Origin: Bacteroides sp.
GTDB lineage: Bacteria > Bacteroidota > Bacteroidia > Bacteroidales > Bacteroidaceae
Reading direction: 5' to 3'
Length of the DNA stretch: 43,640 nucleotides
Assembly: GCF_029057325.1 (NCBI RefSeq)
Contig: NZ_JAICZW010000185.1
Location: 1-43,640, forward strand
Part shown: one piece after another, positions 7,263-14,022 of the stretch
How positions within the stretch are numbered: position 1 is the stretch's first letter
How the letters are laid out: the number at the start of each line of letters is the position of its first letter
Notes under the pieces: model-generated
What the model saw: the letters and a program-made list of their open reading frames with translations, nothing else
Databases searched by the model: none
What the model was told of the DNA's origin: nothing
Program-made: the position numbers and the translations under genes

Positions 7263-9065
7263 TCAGTCGTACATTTTATCAATCATCTCCTTATAATTCT
7301 TCGCCACAACCGCACGCTTCAGCTTCAATGTATTCGTCAGCTCACCCCGTTCCATGCTGAACGGCTCGGGCAGCAGCGTGAATCGCTTCACCTGCTCGTA
7401 GTGGGCAAACTGCTGTTGCAGGGTGTCGATGCGGGCACGGAATAGGGCCTGCACCTTAGAGTGTTGCAGCAACTCTTCCATGGAGTTGTACTCAATTCCC
7501 TTCTCCTTGGCATACTCCTTCACACAGCCATAGACGGGCACGATCAGAGCCGAAACGAACTTGCGCTGGTCGGCTATGATGGCTATCTGGTCGATGTAAC
7601 GGTCAATGGCAAGCTTCGCCTCCAGTGCCTGCGGAGAGATGTACTTGCCGTTAGAGGTCTTGAACAGGTCCTTAATGCGTTCCGTCAGGTAAATCGTGTC
7701 CCCCTCTATGCGGCCGGCATCACCGGTATGGAACCAGCCATCGGCATCAATCGTTGCCGCTGTGGCTTCCGCTTTCTTATAATATCCCGGAGTGATGGTC
7801 TTTCCACGGAGCAATATCTCGTTGTCCTCACCGATTTTGGCCTCCAGGTCAGGCATCAACACGCCTACCGAACCTATCACAAAGTTCTTGGTGGGGAAAC
7901 ACGAGACCGTGGCGGTCGTCTCCGTCAGTCCGTAACCCACCACCATATTGATGCCCACCGAATGCACGAATTCGCACACCTCGTCGGATACAGCCGCTCC
8001 TGCCGTAGGGAAGAAAATGCCGTTCTCTATGCCGATGGTCTTTTTGAGCAAGGCATACACCGTCTTTTCGTAGAACTTGTATTTCAGGTGAAGCATCAGG
8101 GGCGGGTTCTTCCCTTTGCGCACGTAGTCCAGGTTGTGCACCCGTCCCACCTTGATGGCATCCAGCATCAAGGTCTTCTTCAAGCCCGTCTCCTGCCCGA
8201 TGCGCTCCTGCACGCCTTGATAAACCTTCTCCCAAAAACGGGGCACACTGCACATCACTGTGGGGCGAATCTCCTTGATGGTTGTCTGGATGTCCTGCGG
8301 ACGCAGGTTGACACAGATTTGCGTTCCTCGCTGCAAGCAGACGTATGTCCACCCGCGCTCGAAGATGTGGGTCAGGGGGAGGAAGTTCATAGAAACATCC
8401 TTATCAGTCAGTACAGGGATGCGGATGTCGTGCGTGCGGAACGCTTCCATGTAATTATAGTGCATCAGCATCACGCCTTTCGGCTCGCCGGTGGTGCCGG
8501 AAGTATAAAGGATATTGGCGATATCATTGTCCGAAACGGTTGCCGTACGCTCCTCCACGAGGATATTGTAGGGCAAGCCTTTCCCCTTCTCCAGAAACTC
8601 GTCATAGTAAATGGAAGTCGTGTCGCGCGGGTCGCGAACCACGGAACGGTCAAATATAATAAGTTGTTGCAGGGAGGGACAGAATCCGAACACGCTAAAT
8701 GCGGCATCGTACTGAAACTGCTCGCCTACAAACAGATAGCGTATCTGCGCATCATTGACAATATATTGCACCTGTGCCGGTGCGCTGGTGGCATACAAAG
8801 GAATGGTCACCGCCCGGTTGGCATACGCGCCGAAGTCCATAAAAAGGCATTCCGGCTTGTTCTGCGAAAAGACACCGATATTCTCCTGCGGCTCCACGCC
8901 CAAAGCCACCAAAGCATTGGCCGCCTGCCGCACGGTTTGTGAAAACTCATTCCAAGAGATAGGAATCCATTGCGAAGTTTCATAATCCCTGTATTTCAGG
9001 GCTGTTTTGTCTCCATACTTCTCTGCCTGGCGATGCACCAGCACAGACAAATGATGATAACTCAT
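7263..9065 (-). CDS. Long-chain fatty acid-CoA ligase (AMP-forming)
   Basis: A 600-residue member of the ANL superfamily that activates fatty acids to acyl-CoA through an acyl-adenylate. The AMP-binding P-loop LYTSGTTGEPKG is at about 187-198. The adenylate motif GYGLTETTA lies further on, then the hinge region with DGWFHTGDAG and TERIKDLFKTSNGKYISP. It has the long-chain (FAA1/FadD15-like) architecture, with no membrane segment or signal peptide, so it is cytoplasmic or peripheral. It is transcribed alone, divergent from the beta-barrel gene at 9251. Chain-length preference cannot be read from sequence here. Confidence 0.93.
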   Translation of the reverse strand: MSYHHLSVLVHRQAEKYGDKTALKYRDYETSQWIPISWNEFSQTVRQAANALVALGVEPQENIGVFSQNKPECLFMDFGAYANRAVTIPLYATSAPAQVQYIVNDAQIRYLFVGEQFQYDAAFSVFGFCPSLQQLIIFDRSVVRDPRDTTSIYYDEFLEKGKGLPYNILVEERTATVSDNDIANILYTSGTTGEPKGVMLMHYNYMEAFRTHDIRIPVLTDKDVSMNFLPLTHIFERGWTYVCLQRGTQICVNLRPQDIQTTIKEIRPTVMCSVPRFWEKVYQGVQERIGQETGLKKTLMLDAIKVGRVHNLDYVRKGKNPPLMLHLKYKFYEKTVYALLKKTIGIENGIFFPTAGAAVSDEVCEFVHSVGINMVVGYGLTETTATVSCFPTKNFVIGSVGVLMPDLEAKIGEDNEILLRGKTITPGYYKKAEATAATIDADGWFHTGDAGRIEGDTIYLTERIKDLFKTSNGKYISPQALEAKLAIDRYIDQIAIIADQRKFVSALIVPVYGCVKEYAKEKGIEYNSMEELLQHSKVQALFRARIDTLQQQFAHYEQVKRFTLLPEPFSMERGELTNTLKLKRAVVAKNYKEMIDKMYD

Positions 9066-9091
9066 GACTCTTTATATTGGTAAATATGGTG

Positions 9092-9099
9092 CAAAGGTA
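9092..9099 (-). promoter_or_regulatory. -7 box for the acyl-CoA synthetase gene
   Basis: The minus strand reads TACCTTTG, an exact TAnnTTTG, 27 nt upstream of the ATG. No convincing TTTG is found 19-21 nt further upstream. Confidence 0.55.
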
Positions 9100-9181
9100 A
9101 TAGTTTCATTTGAAACAACTTCGATATAAAGAATGAAATCTCTGACGAAAAGGAAATACAGCCGTTTTTTATCACATATTT

Positions 9182-9213
9182 CTTGTCCATATATCAGATT
9201 CGCTCTATATTTG
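9182..9213 (+). promoter_or_regulatory. Bacteroides-type promoter for the beta-barrel gene
   Basis: CTTG (9182-9185), a 20-nt spacer and TATATTTG (9206-9213), the latter an exact TAnnTTTG. The predicted start near 9220 leaves a leader of about 30 nt before the ATG at 9251. Confidence 0.65.
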
Positions 9214-9250
9214 TCCTCGATAAATTATCATAAACCAAATGCTTACTAAC

Positions 9251-9868
9251 ATGAAAAGGTTTTTCGCATCAGTGGTCATCTTGGCTGCTTCGTTGAGCGG
9301 TCTCCATGCCCAAGACAATCTGAAATGGGGAGCAACAATCGGTATGAACTCCAGTAATTTTTCTATCACGGGCTTCGACAGCAAGGTAGGCTTCCATGCC
9401 GGAGTAAAGGCGGAAGTGGGACTGCCGCAAGTCTCTGACGGGGTCTACCTCGACCTGGGCGCCCTGCTTACGCTGAAGGGAGCCAAGATAGACGGAGGCT
9501 CTGCTGCTTCTATCAAGTTCAATCCTTACTACTTGGAAGTACCGGTGCACATCGGTTACAAGTATGCAGTGAACGAGAACTTTGCCATATTCGGCAATGC
9601 CGGCCCTTACTTGGCCGTGGGTCTTTTCGGCAAGGCCAAAGTGGAAGGAGATCTTATTGACGAGCTTGACGTGGAGGGCAACTCTACCAATGTGTTCGGC
9701 GACGATGCCATGAGCCGTTTCGACCTGGGCCTCGGGCTGAAGGCCGGCGTGGAGTTCAACCAAAAGTTCCAAATTGCCATCGGCTATGACTGGGGAATGA
9801 TAGAGAACATCAAGGACTCGGGCAACAAGAACCGGAACCTGATGCTATCGCTCAGTTGCCTCTTCTAA
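9251..9868 (+). CDS. Small outer-membrane beta-barrel (porin-family) protein
   Basis: A 205-residue protein with a signal peptide (MKRFFASVVILAASLSGLHAQ, cut after AQ). The rest has alternating hydrophobic strands typical of the OMP_b-brl_2 family: WGATIGMNSSNF, VGFHAGVKAEVGL, YLEVPVHIGYKY, FAIFGNAGPYLAVGLFG, and a final LMLSLSCLF ending in the aromatic residue expected for BAM recognition. It probably forms an eight-stranded barrel. The ATG at 9239 is in frame, but the basic signal-peptide start fits 9251 better. It has its own promoter and no co-directional partner. Specific function unknown. Confidence 0.85.
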   Translation: MKRFFASVVILAASLSGLHAQDNLKWGATIGMNSSNFSITGFDSKVGFHAGVKAEVGLPQVSDGVYLDLGALLTLKGAKIDGGSAASIKFNPYYLEVPVHIGYKYAVNENFAIFGNAGPYLAVGLFGKAKVEGDLIDELDVEGNSTNVFGDDAMSRFDLGLGLKAGVEFNQKFQIAIGYDWGMIENIKDSGNKNRNLMLSLSCLF

Positions 9869-9950
9869 ACGGATTGAAGATTTGCAAGAACTTGGCGCAA
9901 GCTCAATAAGCGATAGCACACAGACCGCATGCTGTTAAAGCTACCATGCT

Positions 9951-9991
9951 GCATGTCAATTCTCCTTCTGGGAGGAGGAGAATTGACATGC
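9951..9991. repeat. Perfect 15-bp inverted repeat with 11-nt loop
   Basis: Arms 9951-9965 (GCATGTCAATTCTCC) and 9977-9991 are exact reverse complements. The structure lies 82 bp after the beta-barrel gene. A run of five T (9998-10002) follows 6 nt after the stem on the plus strand, so it may terminate that gene. The stem is longer than most terminators, and the other strand has no U-run. The rest of the 9869-10095 gap shows no gene. Confidence 0.6.
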
Positions 9992-10095
9992 GGAAGGTTG
10001 TTTTTAAGGATGCTCCAAGTACTCCCCAAACCCAAATAAACAACTCACAGAAGGATGCTGCATCAGACGCATCGTATAAACCCATTTAACCATTG

Positions 10096-11169
10096 ATGAC
10101 TTACGACCTACCTACCCTGACATCCGAAGCCATCGGACTGCTACAATCACTGATAGCCATCCCTTCCCCAAGCCGGGACGAGGGGCAGGCAGCCGACTGC
10201 CTGCAAAACTACATCGAAATGCAAGGAATGACAACAGGACGCAAAGGCAACAACGTCTGGTGCCTCAGCCCGATGTTCGACCTCCACAAACCGACACTGC
10301 TGCTGAACTCGCACATCGACACCGTGAAACCCGTAAACGGATGGCGGAAGCCCCCCTTCAAACCGACCCTGGAGAGCAATGGAAAACTCTACGGACTGGG
10401 AAGCAACGATGCCGGTGCAAGCGTGGTCAGCCTGCTGCAAGCATTCCTGACACTGTGCCGCACCACGCAGGCCTACAACCTGATATTCCTGGCCTCGTGC
10501 GAGGAGGAGGTGTCGGGCAAAGGCGGCATCGAGTGCGTACTGCCGGAACTGCCGCCGATAACATTCGCCATTGTGGGCGAACCTACCGAAATGCAGCCCG
10601 CCATTGCCGAAAAAGGATTGATGGTGCTGGACGTAACCGCCACCGGACGGTCGGGACACGCGGCACGCAACGAAGGAGACAACGCCATCTATAAGGTACT
10701 GGAAGACATCGCTTGGTTCCGCAACTACCGCTTTCCCAAAGAATCATCCCTGTTAGGTCCGGTGAAGATGAGCGTGACAATGGTCAACGCCGGCACGCAG
10801 CACAACGTCATCCCCGACCGCTGCACCTTTGTAGTGGACATCCGCAGCAACGAGTGCTACAGCAACCAAGAGCTGTTCGACGAAATCCAGAAGCACATCA
10901 CCTGCACGGCTGTACCCCGCTCCACACGTCTGAGTTCCTCGCACGTGGCACCGGAGCATCCGATTGTTCGGAAAGCCGTAGCCATAGGGCGCACCCCCTT
11001 CGGCTCCCCCACCCTCTCCGACCAGGCGCTGATGCCCTTCCCTTCTCTGAAGATGGGACCGGGAAAGAGTGCCCGCTCGCACACGGCGGATGAGTTCATT
11101 TTTGTGAAGGAGATTGAAGAGGCGATCGGGATGTATCTGGAGCTGTTGGATGGGGCAAAACTGCTGTAA
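10096..11169 (+). CDS. argE: M20 family deacylase, ArgE-like (acetyl/succinyl-ornithine or -citrulline deacylase)
   Basis: A 357-residue zinc-dependent aminoacylase of the ArgE/DapE family. Metal and catalytic residues are visible: H73 and D75 in NSHIDTVKP, D105 in GSNDAGAS, E136/E137 in ASCEEEVSGKGG, E162 in GEPTE, and a C-terminal His in SHTADEF. The dimerisation lid carries GRSGHAARNEGDNA. Bacteroides fragilis uses an N-succinylornithine transcarbamylase in arginine synthesis. The true substrate may therefore be an N-succinylated intermediate rather than N-acetylornithine. No other arg gene is in the window. ATG at 10096 is preferred over the TTG immediately before it. Confidence 0.88.
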   Translation: MTYDLPTLTSEAIGLLQSLIAIPSPSRDEGQAADCLQNYIEMQGMTTGRKGNNVWCLSPMFDLHKPTLLLNSHIDTVKPVNGWRKPPFKPTLESNGKLYGLGSNDAGASVVSLLQAFLTLCRTTQAYNLIFLASCEEEVSGKGGIECVLPELPPITFAIVGEPTEMQPAIAEKGLMVLDVTATGRSGHAARNEGDNAIYKVLEDIAWFRNYRFPKESSLLGPVKMSVTMVNAGTQHNVIPDRCTFVVDIRSNECYSNQELFDEIQKHITCTAVPRSTRLSSSHVAPEHPIVRKAVAIGRTPFGSPTLSDQALMPFPSLKMGPGKSARSHTADEFIFVKEIEEAIGMYLELLDGAKLL

Positions 11170-11196
11170 ACGATTGGAAATAAAACTTGCCGAAGA

Positions 11197-11228
11197 TTTG
11201 TTCATTCCAATATAAATTGCAATATTTG
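11197..11228 (+). promoter_or_regulatory. Promoter candidate for the MNT/HEPN pair
   Basis: TTTG (11197-11200), a 20-nt spacer and AATATTTG (11221-11228), one base off TAnnTTTG. The predicted start lies 12-15 nt before the TTG start codon, so the leader is very short. Confidence 0.5.
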
Positions 11229-11247
11229 CATAAAACATATTGTGTAA

Positions 11248-11541
11248 TTGAAAACAACAGATGAAATAATAGCTATCCTCCGTAAGTTCAAAGATGAATT
11301 TGGAGAGAAATATGGAATCGAAAAGTTAGGGCTTTTCGGTTCTGCAGTTCGTGGCGAGCAAAAGGAAGATAGCGATGTGGATGTTTGTGTGCAACTTCAA
11401 ACCCCAGATTACTTCACCCGAATGGAAATAAAAGAGTTCTTAGAGCAACGTTTGGAGGTTAAAGTAGATGTTGTTTCTCTGAGCGCAATGATGCGTACCT
11501 TGTTCCGGAATCATATTGAAAAAGATGCAATCTATATCTAA
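11248..11541 (+). CDS. mntA: MNT-domain nucleotidyltransferase antitoxin (MntA-like)
   Basis: A 97-residue minimal nucleotidyltransferase. The family signature GSX10DXD is exact: G31-S32, ten residues, then D43-V-D45. A third acidic residue (D74 in VKVDVVSL) completes the metal site. In characterised HEPN/MNT pairs the MNT protein neutralises the HEPN RNase by adding AMP to a tyrosine near its active site. The partner gene overlaps the end by 17 bp. The start is a TTG at 11248; no in-frame ATG precedes the conserved N-terminus. Codon use is AT-richer than in the neighbouring argE, in keeping with a mobile accessory module. Confidence 0.9.
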   Translation: MKTTDEIIAILRKFKDEFGEKYGIEKLGLFGSAVRGEQKEDSDVDVCVQLQTPDYFTRMEIKEFLEQRLEVKVDVVSLSAMMRTLFRNHIEKDAIYI

Positions 11542-11911
11542 GATAGACATATTGGATATGCTTCTATTTGTAGAAGAACGGATTACATTGACTATTGAAA
11601 GATGCAACCGCATTGTTTCGGTGAATGATTTTTTATCTTCCCCTGATAAAATGGATGTTTTTGATGTAACATGTATGCGTTTGCAAACAATAGGAGAAGC
11701 TATAAAGAATATTGATAATCTGACTAATCACCAATTATTGGCTGATTACGATAACATCCCTTGGAAAAGCATAATCGGTTTGCGCAACATTATTTCTCAC
11801 GAATATCTATCAATAGACCCAACTGAAATCTTTAGAATCGTCAAAATTCATCTTCCCAAACTACTTCCTGTGATTTTACGAATCAAAGATGATATCAATA
11901 CCGCTCCTTGA
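11525..11911 (+). CDS. hepT: HEPN-domain toxin, HepT-like (DUF86)
   Basis: A 128-residue DUF86/HEPN protein with the full RX4HXY motif: R87, H92 and Y94 in LRNIISHEY. R and H form the RNase site at the dimer interface. The tyrosine is the residue AMPylated by the MNT partner in studied HepT proteins. The DUF86 signature is supported by CMRLQTIGEAIKNI and IPWKSIIGLRN. The ATG at 11525 overlaps the antitoxin end by 17 bp, implying translational coupling. Together with 11248-11541 it forms a toxin-antitoxin operon. The 145 bp after it hold no gene; two copies of AAGTTGGCA occur there (12011-12019 and 12034-12042). Confidence 0.9.
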   Translation: MQSISKIDILDMLLFVEERITLTIERCNRIVSVNDFLSSPDKMDVFDVTCMRLQTIGEAIKNIDNLTNHQLLADYDNIPWKSIIGLRNIISHEYLSIDPTEIFRIVKIHLPKLLPVILRIKDDINTAP

Positions 11912-12056
11912 AGATAGAACCGGGAAATCCTATCTGCTATCTTTTGCTTATACAACAGAACAAATTATTTATAATCAGCGCAAAGACAATATTTTTCAGC
12001 AGTATCTCCCAAGTTGGCACATTTTCATTTCCTAAGTTGGCAAAAATACGTTCTCA

Positions 12057-13364
12057 TCATCTATTCAGCCACGGCTCCGGATTCAGTTTCTCCTTCTCCT
12101 TCCTCAACTGGAAGTGCAGCACGGTGCGTCCGTTGTCCGAGTTGTCGGAGAAGATTTGGCCGATGGTCTGTTTGGTGGTGACATCATCCCCCTGCTTGAC
12201 GGAAGCGGAAGAGAGGTTGCAATAGACGGAAATGTAGTTGCCATGACGGATGAGGATGTTGAACAATCCGTTCAGTTTGAAGACCGCCGCCACTTTACCG
12301 TTGAAGATGGCACGCGCCTGCGCACCGGGCTTTCCCTGAATATCGATGCCCTTGTTATCTAGTTTGACATTGCGCAAGCCTTCTACGGCGTATTGTCCGT
12401 AGTGACTGGTAATGATATAAGCACCCGTAATGGGCATGGGCAGTTTGCCCCGGTTGTTGACAAAGTTTCCGGAGAGTTCACGATCTGCCTTGCTCATTGA
12501 AAAAGCCTCCACAGGAGCGGTGGTGTTTTTGGGAGTGGCAGAAGCGGTGGTCTTGTCCGCACTCTTCTCCTCGGCCTTCTTGCGGGCGGCCGCTTCACGG
12601 CGTGCCTCTTCCGCCGCACGCTTGCGGGCTTTTTCTATCTCTTCCGCTATCAAGCGGTCGATGCGGGTGTTCAACTGATTGGCTTCGCGACGTTTCTTGT
12701 TAATCTCGTTTTGCAATCCCTGCTGCTTCTTCTGCAAATTGGCTACCAGCACCTTTTTCTCTTTCTCCTGTTCTTCCAGCTTGGCTTTTTCCGCCTCGCG
12801 CTCCTTCAGCAACTCTTCTTTGGCACTCTTCACCTGACGAAGCTCCTGCCTCTTGTGCTTCACCTGCTCCTGCTTTTTCAGCAGTTCTTCTCCCTGCAAA
12901 CGCTGATAGGTGGCATATTCGCGCACATAGCGCATCCGCCGATACGTTTGCGACAGGTTTTTGGCAGAGAAGATAAACATCAGTTTCTCTTCAATGGAAC
13001 GGTTCTTATACAGATATTGGACAGACGATTCGTATTTCTTCTTTTTGTCCTTCAGTTCGCGTTGCAGACGCGCCAACTGCCGTTCCAAAGAGGTCAATTC
13101 CCGTTCGATGGACTCCACGTCGTTGTTGATGGCCAGGATATAACGCTTCCGCTCTTCAATCTGTCCTGTCAATGCCGCCAGTCCGCCCAGTTGGCTGCCC
13201 ACATCCTTCTTGGTGGTCTTCAGCAAAGATTCAGACTCCGCAATCTGTTTCTGCAAAATGCCACGCTTGTTCTCCAGCTCCTTGATCAGCTTGTTGGACT
13301 GGGCAAGAAGCGGGGAAGCCTGCAAGAAGAAAGCGAAGAGGAGGAGAAGGAAACGGGAGTTCAT
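12057..13364 (-). CDS. EnvC-like murein hydrolase activator (degenerate LytM)
   Basis: A 435-residue secreted protein: signal peptide (1-21, ending LLAQ), a long coiled coil (about 22-250, rich in K/E/Q), a low-complexity Lys/Ala linker, and a C-terminal LytM/M23 domain. The LytM zinc ligands are not intact. The usual HxxxD stretch reads NKGID, and the first His of HxH is replaced (VLHFQL). It should therefore activate an amidase rather than cut peptidoglycan itself, as E. coli EnvC does under FtsEX control. It follows the DUF4292 gene by 58 bp on the same strand, and probably belongs to the dut-TPR-DUF4292 transcription unit. Confidence 0.88.
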   Translation of the reverse strand: MNSRFLLLLFAFFLQASPLLAQSNKLIKELENKRGILQKQIAESESLLKTTKKDVGSQLGGLAALTGQIEERKRYILAINNDVESIERELTSLERQLARLQRELKDKKKKYESSVQYLYKNRSIEEKLMFIFSAKNLSQTYRRMRYVREYATYQRLQGEELLKKQEQVKHKRQELRQVKSAKEELLKEREAEKAKLEEQEKEKKVLVANLQKKQQGLQNEINKKRREANQLNTRIDRLIAEEIEKARKRAAEEARREAAARKKAEEKSADKTTASATPKNTTAPVEAFSMSKADRELSGNFVNNRGKLPMPITGAYIITSHYGQYAVEGLRNVKLDNKGIDIQGKPGAQARAIFNGKVAAVFKLNGLFNILIRHGNYISVYCNLSSASVKQGDDVTTKQTIGQIFSDNSDNGRTVLHFQLRKEKEKLNPEPWLNR

Positions 13365-13401
13365 GGGAAGGGGCAGATTTCAGATTTATGATTTAGATTT
13401 C

Positions 13402-13449
13402 TCAATTATCAATTATCAACTGTCAATTATCAATTGCAATCGTCAATTG
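13402..13449. repeat. AT-rich degenerate direct repeat (TCAATTATCAATTA type)
   Basis: Repeated CAATTATC / CAATTGTC blocks cover the junction between the DUF4292 gene and the EnvC-like gene. The repeat runs into the DUF4292 frame and supplies its last residues (TIAIDN) and stop codon. Similar AT repeats are frequent between Bacteroides genes. Confidence 0.75.
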
Positions 13450-14022
13450 TCTCAGGAGTTCCTTCAGTTCCACTTCCTTGTATTTCTGTGAAAGCTGCGT
13501 AGGGGTTATTGAAAACTCCTTGTTGGAGAAGTTCGAGAGTTCTACTCTTCCCTCCTCCAGAGAGGCGATTCCCAGCTCTTTTGCCGTCAGCACCCTTTTA
13601 CCGCCGGGTTTGGAAGCGGCATAGAGCAGTTTCTCCAGATGGGCGAAATCGGCTTTCTTGGGCAGCAGCCGCCTCAGTTCCTTGCGTGTGGTCCGCACAT
13701 AGCGTTTCCCCATACGGTCCACCAACAGGATGTCATCCGGAGTGACCTCCATACGCGCCACTTCCGTCCGGAGTATCGGCATCAGGAAGGAGAGTTGCAT
13801 CCGTTCGCCGCTCTTCAGCTTCATGGTGCCGTTCACCGTGAGCGCCGCATCCTTGTGAGGAACGGTCAGTTGCACTTTGGAAGAGAGGTAGCCCGTATCG
13901 CCCAAAGCACTACCTCCCTGGCGGGAGGTCTTACATCCGGCCAGGCACACGGCCAGCACGAACAGCAGCGGCAAAAGGCGGAACGCCCTCACCGGCTCTT
14001 TATTCAACAGGTTTGGTTTCAT
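13423..14022 (-). CDS. DUF4292 lipoprotein
   Basis: A 199-residue lipoprotein with a long N-terminal stretch and a lipobox (VCLAGC, lipidated Cys about residue 30). The mature part has alternating beta-strands (VQLTVPHK, ALTVNGTMKLK, RMQLSFLMPILRTEVARMEVT, DDILLVDRMGKRYVR). That pattern resembles the LolB/LolA-type half-barrel. A role in lipoprotein or envelope handling is therefore conceivable but unproven. Its ATG lies 23 bp inside the end of the TPR gene, so the two are translationally coupled. The C-terminus is encoded by the AT repeat at 13402-13449. Confidence 0.82.
   Translation of the reverse strand: MKPNLLNKEPVRAFRLLPLLFVLAVCLAGCKTSRQGGSALGDTGYLSSKVQLTVPHKDAALTVNGTMKLKSGERMQLSFLMPILRTEVARMEVTPDDILLVDRMGKRYVRTTRKELRRLLPKKADFAHLEKLLYAASKPGGKRVLTAKELGIASLEEGRVELSNFSNKEFSITPTQLSQKYKEVELKELLRQLTIAIDN

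Noticed and set aside
7461..8942. 493-codon plus-strand frame
   Set aside because: Shadow of the acyl-CoA synthetase, whose motifs are intact on the minus strand.
9903..10085. 60-codon minus-strand frame
   Set aside because: It runs through the perfect inverted repeat and has no recognisable features.
12011..12042. Two AAGTTGGCA copies as a recombination site
   Set aside because: Only two 9-bp copies, no matching ends around the toxin-antitoxin pair.
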